A DNA stretch of 64,000 nt from assembly GCF_000422465.1 (NCBI RefSeq), contig NZ_KE383842.1:1385845-1449844 (forward strand), read 5' to 3'. Made by a program: the position numbers and the translations under genes. Under the pieces are notes generated by a model. It did not search any database. It saw only the letters and a program-made list of their open reading frames with translations, and was not told where the DNA came from. Position 1 is the first letter of the stretch, and each line of letters starts with the position of its first letter. The DNA comes from Paenibacillus harenae DSM 16969 (GTDB lineage Bacteria > Bacillota > Bacilli > Paenibacillales > Paenibacillaceae). Positions 55,493 to 63,919 of the stretch are shown here, piece by piece.

Positions 55493-56344
55493 ATGCATAC
55501 TGTTTGGAAAGGTGCGATCAGCTTCGGGCTCGTTCATGTCCCCGTCAAGATGTTCACGGCAACGGAGGACAAGGATATTCACTTCCGCAGCCTGCACAAA
55601 GATTGCGGGATGCCGATTTCTTACGCGAAAACCTGCCGTCATTGCGATAAGGAAATTAACCCGGACGAGATCGTAAAAGGATTTGAGTACGAGAAGGGGA
55701 AATACGTCATCGTCAAAGAGGAGGAGCTGGAGCAAATCAAGCCGGAATCCGCAAAAACGATCCATATTTTAGACTTTGTGGACCTGACCGAAATCGACCC
55801 TATCTACTTTCAGAAAGCGTACTACCTCTCTCCCGATATGGCAGGGTCCGGCGCTTACCAGCTCCTGCTCGAGGCAATCAGGCAAACTGGCAAGATCGGC
55901 ATCGCCAAAATTTCGATTCGCAGCAAAAGCAGTTTGGCTGCCATAAGAGTCGTCGGCAACTGCCTTTGCTTGGAAACCATGTTTTTTCCGGATGAAATCC
56001 GCTCGATCTCGCAGGTCCCTAATTTGCCGGAGCAAACGGCCGTGAACGAGAAGGAGCTGACGATGGCCGCCATGCTGGTCGAACAGCTAAGCGAAACGTT
56101 CCAGCCCGATAAGTACACCGATGATTACCGCAAAGCCCTGCTTGATCTGATTGAACAAAAAATTGCCGGCGAGAGCGTAGATATCGTATCGGCGCCCGCA
56201 ACCCCTGAAGGCCGTTCGAACGTGATCGACCTGATGGCCGCGCTGCAGGCGAGTCTTGAGGCTGCAAAAACCCCTCCTCCTCCTGCCGCTGCGCCCAAAA
56301 GAAAAAGAAGCGCGAGCAAAAAAAATAAAGACAACGTATCATAG
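55493..56344 (+). CDS. ku: Ku protein (bacterial non-homologous end joining)
   Basis: A 283-residue DNA-end-binding homodimer. It opens MHTVWKGAISFGLVHVPVKM and has the Ku core (LHKDCGMPISYAKTCRHCDK, TIHILDFVDLTEIDP). The C-terminus after about 250 is a Pro/Ala then Lys/Arg/Ser tail (PKRKRSASKKNKDN) typical of DNA-binding extensions. AAGGAG precedes the ATG. In B. subtilis ku and ligD are one operon expressed in spores; ligD is not in this window. Confidence 0.96.
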   Translation: MHTVWKGAISFGLVHVPVKMFTATEDKDIHFRSLHKDCGMPISYAKTCRHCDKEINPDEIVKGFEYEKGKYVIVKEEELEQIKPESAKTIHILDFVDLTEIDPIYFQKAYYLSPDMAGSGAYQLLLEAIRQTGKIGIAKISIRSKSSLAAIRVVGNCLCLETMFFPDEIRSISQVPNLPEQTAVNEKELTMAAMLVEQLSETFQPDKYTDDYRKALLDLIEQKIAGESVDIVSAPATPEGRSNVIDLMAALQASLEAAKTPPPPAAAPKRKRSASKKNKDNVS

Positions 56345-56452
56345 CTTGCTGTATACAAAGAGAGGCTATTGCCATTCCGTAACAACTACCCAATCCGATC
56401 GGAAGAAGTCCGCATAAACTGATTGTACGAATGATCAAGGAGGTGTTTGCAA

Positions 56453-56572
56453 ATGTCCGGTGTCGTTGGCGGAGCTTTCACGAATACGGGAACCATTCTG
56501 GTCCTCTTTATCCTGCTGGTGATTGTCGCTTGTAGCTGCGGTCTTGTAGGCGGTTACGGCAAAGGCTATTAA
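56453..56572 (+). CDS. YjcZ family sporulation peptide
   Basis: Thirty-nine residues: MSGVVGGAFTNTGTILVLFI, then a hydrophobic stretch and the end CSCGLVGGYGKGY. The hydrophobic core followed by a Gly/Tyr tail fits the YjcZ family of small sporulation proteins. AAGGAGGTG precedes the ATG. A TGACGTAA/TTACGTCA hairpin follows (56583-56603). Confidence 0.85.
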   Translation: MSGVVGGAFTNTGTILVLFILLVIVACSCGLVGGYGKGY

Positions 56573-56733
56573 TCCTGCCTGATGACGTAACCTCCTTACG
56601 TCAATTCCTGTAACAAAATGCGCTCGAAGGCCCATTCCATGGGTCTTCTTCCCGTTTCATCACTTCGACGTACTTAACTCGCTTGGATAGCTCTTGATTT
56701 GGGCCGCGACGGGTCAGCACCGTCCCGAACGCG

Positions 56734-56757
56734 AAAAAAAGCCCCCATCCAGGGGGC
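56734..56757 (-). terminator. Terminator after the amidase gene
   Basis: GCCCCC-atcca-GGGGGC stem, followed on the minus strand by a run of seven T (GGGGGCTTTTTTTCGC). Confidence 0.9.
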
Positions 56758-56794
56758 GCGAAGTATATGTTCCAACGATTAGATGAGCAGCAGA

Positions 56795-57544
56795 TCACAC
56801 CTGCTGCATAGGCTGGCCGCTCGCAATACGAAGCTCGTTGGCCAGACGGTTAAACTCCTTCCGCGCTTCCGCGTTATCCGTTGCCATGTAGGCCGCGCTT
56901 AGAAAACGAATGATTTTGTTCGCATCCTCTGCCGTCATGGGGCCGCTCACCTCCTCCGCTTCCTCATCCTCCTCTATATACGGAGCCTGAAAGTACTCGC
57001 AAATGCCGCGCGCCAATTCATCCGCGCATTCTGCCCGGTAGGCTTCCGACAAAAGCAGCCGCGCATCTTCACGGTTCGTCATGAACGCGCATTCGACCAG
57101 AACGGCAGGCATGAAGGTATCGCGAAGTACCGCAAAGCTGCTGCTTGTCTTCACTCCGCGGTTCGGCAGCGCGGTTCCGCCCGTCAGATGGCGGTGAATG
57201 ATCTCGGCAGCCTTGCGCCCTTCGGCGCTGCCGGTATAATAATACGTCTCCGTCCCCCTTGCGTTATTCCAGCCGCTCCCGAAAGCATTGGCATGGATAC
57301 TGATATAGAAATCGGCATTTGCGTTGTTTGCCGTGCGAATGCGCGTATTTAGCGGCGTATCCGCATCGGTTGGGGCGACGAGCAGCGTGCGAAAGCCGCA
57401 GCGCCGCAGGTGGACATCCAATAAAGCCGCGACCGCCCGGTTGAATTCATTCTCCTTCATGAACGAGCCGTCAGGCAGCAAGGGGGTGCGTTTACCGGCT
57501 GTCTCCATGCCATGACCGTCGCATATCGCAATCAGAATAGCCAT
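56795..57544 (-). CDS. N-acetylmuramoyl-L-alanine amidase (Amidase_3), no signal peptide
   Basis: A 249-residue zinc amidase. Metal and catalytic residues lie in CDGHGMETAGKRTP (His), NEFNRAVAALLDVHL (Glu), ISIHANAFGSGWNN (His) and LVECAFMTNREDARLL (Glu). The C-terminal 60 residues are acidic and helical (IEEDEEAEEVSG), not a known wall-binding repeat. The protein starts MAILIAICDGHG with no export signal, like the sporulation-time amidase CwlC. The ATG at 57542-57544 follows AAGGAGGGAGG. Confidence 0.9.
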   Translation of the reverse strand: MAILIAICDGHGMETAGKRTPLLPDGSFMKENEFNRAVAALLDVHLRRCGFRTLLVAPTDADTPLNTRIRTANNANADFYISIHANAFGSGWNNARGTETYYYTGSAEGRKAAEIIHRHLTGGTALPNRGVKTSSSFAVLRDTFMPAVLVECAFMTNREDARLLLSEAYRAECADELARGICEYFQAPYIEEDEEAEEVSGPMTAEDANKIIRFLSAAYMATDNAEARKEFNRLANELRIASGQPMQQV

Positions 57545-57756
57545 CGTCCTCCCTCCTTCCCTATTACCAGCGTATTGCGGGTTGTCTCTATCGGTGAGCC
57601 CGTTCGTCGAAAATAGGTTGTTTACCGGCATATTTTTTGAAACCGTACAATCCATAATTTCGTTAGATATGAATATACTTTCAGGAACCGCGAGGATTCG
57701 GCTTATGCCGCAGAGCCGCAGAACCGCTTCGCACACCAAGGGGGAGGCGATCATCG

Positions 57757-57915
57757 ATGGAAACGTTCGGCAGAGGCTGCCTGTACATTATTTTAGGCGT
57801 CATAGCCGTCATGGCTTTAGCCTTTATCGTTGGGGGCACGATTACCATTCCGTGGTTTATTCTGATCCCGCTTATCATTCTGGCCTTCTGGGCCGCTTCC
57901 AAGAAGAACAAGTGA
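57757..57915 (+). CDS. 52-residue two-segment membrane protein
   Basis: METFGRGCLYIILGVIAVMA, then a second hydrophobic part (IPWFILIPLIILAFWAA) ending SKKNK. GGGGGAGG lies nine bases before the ATG. The shape, two membrane helices with a basic tail, is like small proteins that accompany cell-wall hydrolases or phage lysis genes, but no family is recognised. It lies opposite the amidase. Confidence 0.65.
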   Translation: METFGRGCLYIILGVIAVMALAFIVGGTITIPWFILIPLIILAFWAASKKNK

Positions 57916-58012
57916 CCTGTGCAGCCGGGCAGTAAGCCGTATCGTTTTGATGCGGCTTTTCTTTTGCGTGAAACGGCATTATTGTAGAACTAGCGGAAAT
58001 GGAGGAGAACTT

Positions 58013-58600
58013 ATGATTATCAATACGGAAGACGACATTATCCGGCTAGTCCGTGAAGACGATTGGATGATGGATGTCTTACATACTGCACAAGCTTTAC
58101 AATTGCCCGATTGGTGGGTTTGCGCCGGATTCGTGCGCTCGAAACTTTGGGACACGCTGCACGGCTATCGCGCCAGAACGCCGCTTTCCGATGTCGATGT
58201 CATCTATTACGATGCCGGCAATATGGAAGAAGCAGAAGAGAAGAAATGCGAGCAGCGGCTAAGGATTGCGCGTCCTTCTATCCCGTGGTCGGTCAAAAAT
58301 CAAGCGAGAATGCATCTGGTCAGCGACGCGCCGCCTTACAGCTCCTCGGTGGACGCCATGTCTAAATTCCCTGAGACGGCGACGGCTTTAGGGCTTACCA
58401 TAGATGAGCGCGGCCGACTTGTTCTGGCTGCGCCATGCGGCATCGAGGACGTGCTCCGTATGGCGGTAAAACCAACGCCGTTTTTCGAAGCATCCGACGA
58501 GAGAATTCGTTATTACAAAGCGCGTCTCGCCAAAAAAAATTGGGAAAGCCGCTGGCCGAAAATCCATATTTCGTCCCCCCGCGAGTCTTACGGGCTATAG
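58013..58600 (+). CDS. Nucleotidyltransferase-fold protein (DUF925 type)
   Basis: A 195-residue protein with the nucleotidyltransferase-like WVCAGFVRSKLWDTLHG and SDVDVIYYD (paired Asp). The C-terminal part RYYKARLAKKNWESRWPK is conserved in the family. The substrate is unknown. The ATG at 58013 follows GGAGGAG. It may share a transcript with the 52-residue protein 98 bases upstream. Confidence 0.85.
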   Translation: MIINTEDDIIRLVREDDWMMDVLHTAQALQLPDWWVCAGFVRSKLWDTLHGYRARTPLSDVDVIYYDAGNMEEAEEKKCEQRLRIARPSIPWSVKNQARMHLVSDAPPYSSSVDAMSKFPETATALGLTIDERGRLVLAAPCGIEDVLRMAVKPTPFFEASDERIRYYKARLAKKNWESRWPKIHISSPRESYGL

Positions 58601-58634
58601 CCGGATCATTACGCTGCCGGTTCAAGTCCCGGTA

Positions 58635-59408
58635 CTATTCGAGCAGCACGGCGCTGGCCGCGGCATCCCAGCTGGCCGTAAGTCCAATCTCGGCGGCCAA
58701 ATCGCGTACCTTCACATAGCCGGTCGATTCCGACAATACCGATTCGAGCTCATGTCCATTCACGGTTACCTGTGTTCCCGTCCAATCGATCTCCGCACCG
58801 AGCGCCTCGCCCAGCTTTCTCGCCGGTACCCATGTTACGCCGCGAAGCAGGTAACCGTCCGTTATCACTAGTCCGTCATACAGCACCGCAATGGACTTCG
58901 CTTCCTTCAGCTTCTCCGGCTTCGGCACATGCTTGCTGCCTGCCGCATCGTATCTTTTTAACCCGTATCGCTGGATAATTGATTTTAGCTTGGCTGCGTA
59001 TGCCGGATCCGTCGCATAACCGCTTGCTTGCAGCATTTCTGCCTGCTGCTCCGGCGTTGCCGCCCTGCGAACCCGGTCATAGCGCGGCGCGGTGAGCAGC
59101 AGATCCAAATCTTTATAGAAATGATAGACGCTCTTATAGGCCCGGAAAGCGGCTCTCGTATTCGCGCTTCGTCCATCGACGTATTCCCATGTGCCCTTAA
59201 CGACAGCTTCCCCTTGCCAGTATGCATTCACCTGACCGCTGCCAACTTTAATGCCGCCCAAGTTGTTCCAAGAATGAATGACGCCGCCGGTTTCGAGCAA
59301 ATTTTGCGCGAGCCGAACGGAAGGAAACATCGTCGACCCTTCTCTTTTTACCCGAATGACCGTAGGCGCCAATTTCGCAAAAAATTGATCTCTCGTCAAT
59401 GCTGCCAT
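58635..59408 (-). CDS. Glucosaminidase-fold cell-wall hydrolase with copper-amine-oxidase-type stalk domain, no signal peptide
   Basis: A 257-residue protein. The first about 155 residues are the glucosaminidase fold with the catalytic Glu in RLAQNLLETGG and YKSVYHFYKDLD. Residues about 175-255 are a stalk/copper amine oxidase N-terminal-like domain (VTWVPARKLGEALGAEIDW). There is no export signal at the N-terminus (MAALTRDQFFAKLAP). The ATG at 59406-59408 follows GAGGAG. It belongs functionally with the amidase 1 kb away. Confidence 0.9.
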   Translation of the reverse strand: MAALTRDQFFAKLAPTVIRVKREGSTMFPSVRLAQNLLETGGVIHSWNNLGGIKVGSGQVNAYWQGEAVVKGTWEYVDGRSANTRAAFRAYKSVYHFYKDLDLLLTAPRYDRVRRAATPEQQAEMLQASGYATDPAYAAKLKSIIQRYGLKRYDAAGSKHVPKPEKLKEAKSIAVLYDGLVITDGYLLRGVTWVPARKLGEALGAEIDWTGTQVTVNGHELESVLSESTGYVKVRDLAAEIGLTASWDAAASAVLLE

Positions 59409-59626
59409 TTTCGTTCTCCTCTCTGACAACTGCTAAGGCATGTCATCGCATGCTGTCCTTATCTGTTTATGCATCGGATGTGCGAATGGCAACGGACAGA
59501 ACGGCAATGACGGCTATGGTCCAGGCTTATCCGGACTGCCGGTCAATAAGGATAAAATACGAAAGGGCCCCCTATAAGATCGCAGATCTCATAAGCCGCC
59601 CCCTTCATCGAACCGGTCTAGCACCT

Positions 59627-60436
59627 CTATATGCCGTAGAACCGGCGAGTATTCGCAAGCAGCCACTTCGCCGTCTCCTGAACGGGCAGCCGCTTAAGCG
59701 CCGCAATATGCTTCGCCGCATCGGCAGCCATGGCAGGCCGTGTAGGCTTGCCGGCGTACGGCCCTTCAAACGGCCATGGCCCGTCCGTCTCCGCCATTGT
59801 CAGCTCAAGCGGATACCGCTCCGCAAGCTGCCGGATCTCTTCCTCGTAAGCGACGTCCGGCGTGACCGAGATCATGTAGCCGCTCGCCGCCATGCGGCGC
59901 ACGACCGCTTCGCCGCCCTTGAACCAGTGAAAATGCGCGCGGCGTACGTTGTGCTTTGCCAGAATATCGCAAGCTTTATCCGCATCCTCATATACCGCAT
60001 GAAGCACGATCGGGCGATCCAGCTCCGACGCCAGCGCGGCGAACCGGTCCAGCAGCGCCAGATACGGCTGTTCGTCAAAGCTTTCGCCCGCTGCTTCTGC
60101 TTCCGACCGGGTATAATACGGCAGACCGACCTCGCCGATCGCAAATGGTTCACCTGCTTCATGCCGCGTACGGATCCATCCGAATAATTGATCGATCTCT
60201 CCACGGGACGGGATCGGCTGCTCCGGATGAAAGCCGTACGCAGGATGCAGCCTGCCGAGATACTGCAGTGCAAGCTCGCGGTTCACCCGGGAAGATGCCA
60301 GATGCATCGAGACCGCTACAACAGCCTGGGCGCCTTCTTCGAAAGCCTCCTCCAGCAGCCGGACCCGCTCTTCTGCCGCATACAAATCAACATGGAGATG
60401 CGCGTCTATCCAGGAAGCGCCGGCCTCCTCTGTCAT
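59627..60436 (-). CDS. TatD family metal-dependent hydrolase
   Basis: A 269-residue TIM-barrel hydrolase: WIDAHLHVDLY (metal His pair), FAIGEVGLPYYTR (Glu), IVLHAVYEDAD (His), MAETDGPWPF (Asp). TatD proteins are DNases or dipeptidases; the substrate here is unknown. GGAGGAG precedes the ATG. It lies after the transporter operon and may be co-transcribed with it. Confidence 0.92.
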   Translation of the reverse strand: MTEEAGASWIDAHLHVDLYAAEERVRLLEEAFEEGAQAVVAVSMHLASSRVNRELALQYLGRLHPAYGFHPEQPIPSRGEIDQLFGWIRTRHEAGEPFAIGEVGLPYYTRSEAEAAGESFDEQPYLALLDRFAALASELDRPIVLHAVYEDADKACDILAKHNVRRAHFHWFKGGEAVVRRMAASGYMISVTPDVAYEEEIRQLAERYPLELTMAETDGPWPFEGPYAGKPTRPAMAADAAKHIAALKRLPVQETAKWLLANTRRFYGI

Positions 60437-60494
60437 CTTACACTCCTCCTGATGTTTACGAAGTCAACCCCGTCTAAAGCACAGGGCCGCGCGT

Positions 60495-61271
60495 TTACTT
60501 CAGCAGCTCGTAAATATGCTGCTTCATTTCGTTGAATGCAATGTCGGTCCACAATGCCTCCCGGCGCGGACGCTCGAACGGGATAACGAACTCCTGCAGC
60601 ACGACCGCCGGTGAAGCGGACAACACGATCACCCGGTCGGAAAGAAACAACGCTTCCTCGATGCTGTGCGTTACAAGCAGCACCGACCTCCGGCTCTCCT
60701 CCCAGATCGACAGGAGCCACTGCTGCATCTGAAGCCTGGTCAGCGCGTCCAACGCGCCGAACGGCTCGTCAAGCAGCATCAATTGCTGCGGCGCAAGCAG
60801 CGCCCTCAGGAAGGAAACCCGCTGCAGCATCCCGCCGGACAGCACATGCGGATAGTCATCCGCATATTCGTGCAGGCCGATCTTCTCCAGCCATTCCTTC
60901 GTCTTCTGCTTGGCTTCCTGGCGGCCCGCGCCCGAGATCGTCAGAGACAGCTCAATATTGCCGGCGACGGTCCGCCAAGGCAGCAGCGCCGATTGCTGCG
61001 GCACGTAGGAGATATGTCCGCGTTCGCCTGTCGTCTGCTCCCCGCCAATCCAAATATCGCCTTCCGTCGGCGGCTCCAATCCCCCGATGATTTTGAACAG
61101 CGTCGTCTTCCCGCTTCCCGAAGGGCCCACGATCGAGACGAATTCCCCGTCGGCAACCGTAAGCGACAGCCCGCCAATGACCTCTTTGGCCGCATGCCCG
61201 CTGCCGAACCGCTTCCGGATTTGCTTCGCCTGCAGCGCAGACTGCTTGTTCCCGGCTGTATCCTTCTGCAT
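60495..61271 (-). CDS. thiZ: ABC transporter ATPase, thiamine-precursor type (ThiZ)
   Basis: A 258-residue ATPase: Walker A GPSGSGKTTLFKIIGG, signature HVLSGGMLQRVSFLRALL, Walker B LMLLDEPFGALDALTR. It belongs to the taurine/nitrate/thiamine precursor type of importer. The ATG is coupled to the permease stop (two bases apart). The context with the NMT1-type binding protein and a TPP riboswitch gives the substrate. Confidence 0.9.
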   Translation of the reverse strand: MQKDTAGNKQSALQAKQIRKRFGSGHAAKEVIGGLSLTVADGEFVSIVGPSGSGKTTLFKIIGGLEPPTEGDIWIGGEQTTGERGHISYVPQQSALLPWRTVAGNIELSLTISGAGRQEAKQKTKEWLEKIGLHEYADDYPHVLSGGMLQRVSFLRALLAPQQLMLLDEPFGALDALTRLQMQQWLLSIWEESRRSVLLVTHSIEEALFLSDRVIVLSASPAVVLQEFVIPFERPRREALWTDIAFNEMKQHIYELLK

Positions 61272-61272
61272 G

Positions 61273-62049
61273 TTACTTTACCTCCTTCGCCGGCCGCCAG
61301 CGAATCAGCATCCGCTCCGCAAGCACGACCAGCCCGAACAGCATCAGGCTGAGCGCCACGATAATAATGACCGCCGCGTAGACGCGGTCGGGCTGAAAGC
61401 CCTTGGACGAGATGAGCATGAACGCCCCCAGCCCCCTATTCGTGCCGAGCCATTCCGCCACAACGGCGCTGAGCACGCTGTACGAGGCGGCGATCTTCAA
61501 GCCGGAAAAGAGATGGACGATCGCATGCGGCAGCTCCAGCCGCCAGAACAGCTGCCACTTGCCGATGCCGATCATTTGGAAATAATGGCGAAGCTGCGCA
61601 TCCGGATTTCCGAGTCCGCTCAGCATGGCGATCGTAATCGGAAAGAAGCAGACCAGCGCCACAAGCAGCGTCTTCGGCAGCAAGCCCCAGCCGAGCAGCA
61701 TCGTCAGGATGGGCGCGACGGCTACGATCGGCACGTTCTGGGATAATACAAGCAGCGGGTATACGACGGTTCGCAGCCACGGGATTAAATGCAGCAAAGC
61801 GGCGAGCACGAAGCCCACCGCCGATCCTCCCGCAAAGCCGAGCAGCATCAGCCGCACAGTCGCTTCCGTATGCTCCATTAACCGCGGCCAGATCTGAATC
61901 GCCTCCTGCACGATCGATACAGGCGCCGGCAGCAGCCACGGGTCAATGTCTCCCCATGCGACTGCCGCTTGCCAGCATGCAAGCAGCGCTGTCAGCACCG
62001 CCACCGGCGGCCAGACCTTTGCCCATGCAATTCTCTTCTTATTGCCCAT
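61273..62049 (-). CDS. thiX: ABC transporter permease, thiamine-precursor type (ThiX)
   Basis: A 258-residue inner-membrane protein with at least five hydrophobic segments and the EAA-type loop (YFQMIGIGKWQLFWRLELPH). It closely matches permeases of NMT1/THI5-type importers. It overlaps the thiamine-binding-like gene by 11 bases. The ATG of ATPase follows directly. Confidence 0.9.
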   Translation of the reverse strand: MGNKKRIAWAKVWPPVAVLTALLACWQAAVAWGDIDPWLLPAPVSIVQEAIQIWPRLMEHTEATVRLMLLGFAGGSAVGFVLAALLHLIPWLRTVVYPLLVLSQNVPIVAVAPILTMLLGWGLLPKTLLVALVCFFPITIAMLSGLGNPDAQLRHYFQMIGIGKWQLFWRLELPHAIVHLFSGLKIAASYSVLSAVVAEWLGTNRGLGAFMLISSKGFQPDRVYAAVIIIVALSLMLFGLVVLAERMLIRWRPAKEVK

Positions 62050-62341
62050 CTGGATATTTCTCCAGCAGACGGCCCATCGAAGCGCCGTTTACCGGGTTGT
62101 AGTAAATTTTAATTTGAGAGATGACGGAGGGACAGCCCATTTCCGTCATCGCTTCGCTCATCGTCTGCACCACGCTGAGCAGATGGCTTAGCTCGCCTTC
62201 CATCGTCGTCTCCAGCGGCGCGACGCGGTACGGCACGCCCGCGGCTTTAATAATCTCGATCGCCCGGTCCACGTACGGAATGACGCTTTCTCCTCCGGGC
62301 GTCGTCGGCAAAATTTGAATGCTGACTAATGCGTTCGCCAT
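62039..62341 (-). CDS. Thiamine-binding-domain protein (YqgV/MTH1187 family)
   Basis: A 100-residue protein: ALVSIQILPTTPGGESVIPY, VAPLETTMEGELSHLLSVVQ. The fold is ferredoxin-like and members bind thiamine. Here it lies between the binding protein and the permease, coupled to the latter. GGAGAGGGG precedes the ATG. It may act as a sensor or a buffer of thiamine for this importer. Confidence 0.88.
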   Translation of the reverse strand: MANALVSIQILPTTPGGESVIPYVDRAIEIIKAAGVPYRVAPLETTMEGELSHLLSVVQTMSEAMTEMGCPSVISQIKIYYNPVNGASMGRLLEKYPDGQ

Positions 62342-62377
62342 TTGAATCCCCTCTCTCCTTGTCCTTTATACATTCCG

Positions 62378-63433
62378 TTATTCCGGCAGAAATTCGTTCG
62401 TAAACGCCTTCTCCGCCTCAAGCTCCTTTTCAAGCAGCTTGTGCTCGAACATCCAGCCGGCGTAATTTTCCCATACGCTCAACTTCTGTTCGCCCCAGCG
62501 CGGCGCGTCATCCTGATATTTCGGGCTTAGCCACTTCTGGCTGGCGCGCACGAGATCGGCATTCAAGTCCGGCTCGGCTTGGATCAATACTTCTGCCGCA
62601 TCCTCCGGATTGTCGATCGCGTACTGATAGCCCTCCGCCGCTGCAGCCGTGAAAGCCTTGACGATTTCCGGCTTATCCTTAATCATCGCCTCGTTCGTTG
62701 CCAGAACCGGCGTATAGTAATCCAGCTTATCGCTGTAATCGGTCAAGTAAAGCATGTTGATTTTCTCGCCGCGCAGCTCGGCTTCTACGCCTGTCCATGC
62801 GTAATAAATCCACGCAAAATCGATATCGCGCTTCACCGCCGTGAAGAAATCGCTGTCTCCGATGCTCATTATATTTACTTTGCCGACGTCCGCGTTTCTT
62901 TCCTGCATAAGCGAAGCAATTACCGCTTCCTCGACGGGAGCGCCCCAGCCGCCGTACGTCTGGCCTTCGAACTTCTCCGGCGCGTCGATGCCCTTCGCGA
63001 GCGGCGACGCGAAGCCCGACGTATTGTGCTGAATGACGGCTGCGATCGATACGAGCGGCACGCCCGCGATGCGGGCCATCGTAATGGACTCCTGATAGCT
63101 CACGCCGAACTGCACATCGCCGGAAGCAACCATCTGGTCTGCGCCGGTTTGTCCCGGCTGAATAATTTCAACGTCCAAGCCTTGCTCCTTGAAGAACCCT
63201 TTATCTCTAGCAACGTACAGTCCGGTATGATTCGTATTTGGCGTCCAGTCCAGCACGACCTGTACCTTCTCCAGCGGCTTATCCGTTTTCCCTTGCTCCT
63301 GCCCCTGTTCGTTCTCGTTCGCAGACGGCGCATTCGTCACGTTATTCGCTCCGCAGCCCGCCAGCGCCAATACGAACACGAGCATAGCGGCCATTATTCT
63401 CCACGACGCTTGTCCGGCCTTCTTCTGATTCAT
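62378..63433 (-). CDS. thiY: Thiamine-precursor (formylaminopyrimidine) binding lipoprotein ThiY
   Basis: A 351-residue lipoprotein. The signal ends with the lipobox ALAGCGANN. The NMT1/THI5 domain follows: VQVVLDWTPNTNHTGLYVAR, GVSYQESITMARIAGVPLVS, TYGGWGAPVEEAVIASLMQ. ThiY proteins bind N-formyl-4-amino-5-aminomethyl-2-methylpyrimidine, a thiamine degradation product, for salvage through TenA. The ATG at 63431-63433 has GGAGAGGGG about 11 bases upstream. It is the first gene of the operon behind the TPP riboswitch. Confidence 0.94.
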   Translation of the reverse strand: MNQKKAGQASWRIMAAMLVFVLALAGCGANNVTNAPSANENEQGQEQGKTDKPLEKVQVVLDWTPNTNHTGLYVARDKGFFKEQGLDVEIIQPGQTGADQMVASGDVQFGVSYQESITMARIAGVPLVSIAAVIQHNTSGFASPLAKGIDAPEKFEGQTYGGWGAPVEEAVIASLMQERNADVGKVNIMSIGDSDFFTAVKRDIDFAWIYYAWTGVEAELRGEKINMLYLTDYSDKLDYYTPVLATNEAMIKDKPEIVKAFTAAAAEGYQYAIDNPEDAAEVLIQAEPDLNADLVRASQKWLSPKYQDDAPRWGEQKLSVWENYAGWMFEHKLLEKELEAEKAFTNEFLPE

Positions 63434-63522
63434 GATGTGTGTTCCCCTCTCCGTAACTCTATTTGTTGTAATGCGACGACTCCTCGTTAGTATCCGGTTC
63501 ATGGATGCCTTGCAGCCTATCA

Positions 63523-63555
63523 AGAATTCTAAGCGGGTATAAGCGTGAAACTTAT
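63523..63555. repeat. 33-bp dispersed element, copy B
   Basis: It starts AGAATTCTAAGCG and ends AAACTTAT; copy A lies at 28500-28532. It contains ATAAG-N7-CTTAT as an inverted pair. It lies between the riboswitch terminator and the thiY start, so it is inside the leader of every full-length mRNA. Confidence 0.7.
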
Positions 63556-63569
63556 CTATTATTTGAATT

Positions 63570-63602
63570 AAAAAAAAAGCGTCCTCCCGATCCGGAGGAC
63601 GC
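63570..63602 (-). terminator. Riboswitch-controlled terminator before thiY
   Basis: A perfect 9-bp stem GCGTCCTCC/GGAGGACGC with a six-base loop, then nine T on the minus strand. It lies about 80 bases after the TPP aptamer and thus closes the leader when thiamine pyrophosphate is plentiful. Confidence 0.92.
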
Positions 63603-63680
63603 CATTCATTCGGCTGCGCAGCTGTTCATATAGACCGGGACTCGGGTCGATTCGACCTAGCCTCTTCCATAAAACAGAGC

Positions 63681-63775
63681 TTCTGTCCCTACGCTGGCAT
63701 TACCCAGATCAGGTTTAACGGGTCGGAATTAGGATTCTCATTCCCTCTCAGCCGGCTTAACCAGCTCCCCGGAAC
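63681..63775 (-). promoter_or_regulatory. TPP riboswitch (THI element)
   Basis: On the minus strand the aptamer reads GGGGAGCTGG..., then CTGAGAGGGA, ACCTGATCTGGGTAATGCCA and GCGTAGGGA, the fixed parts of the thi-box. It faces thiY. The run to the terminator (63603-63680) would hold the alternative pairing but was not resolved. Confidence 0.97.
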
Positions 63776-63919
63776 ATATTCGGTTTCGTCAACAAGCTCA
63801 ATTGTATAGCAAAACCGGGCCAAAAGGCCAGCATTATTTTGCATCCACCGGGAACAAGCAGAAACGCCTTTATATTTTTATATATTCAGGCTCACAGGGC
63901 CGACCGTACGCCCCTTCCG

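Larger units (their letters stand above)
63434..63919. other. Gene-free stretch holding the thiY leader
   Basis: From left to right: thiY leader, 33-bp element, terminator, riboswitch. Between 63776 and 63919 nothing is recognised apart from an AT-rich block; the thi promoter should be just right of 63775. Confidence 0.7.

Noticed and set aside
58611..58640. tRNA T-arm-like sequence GGTTCAAGTCCCGG after the nucleotidyltransferase gene
   Set aside because: The 5-bp T stem does not pair at two positions, no acceptor, D or anticodon arm can be placed, and the left part overlaps a coding end.
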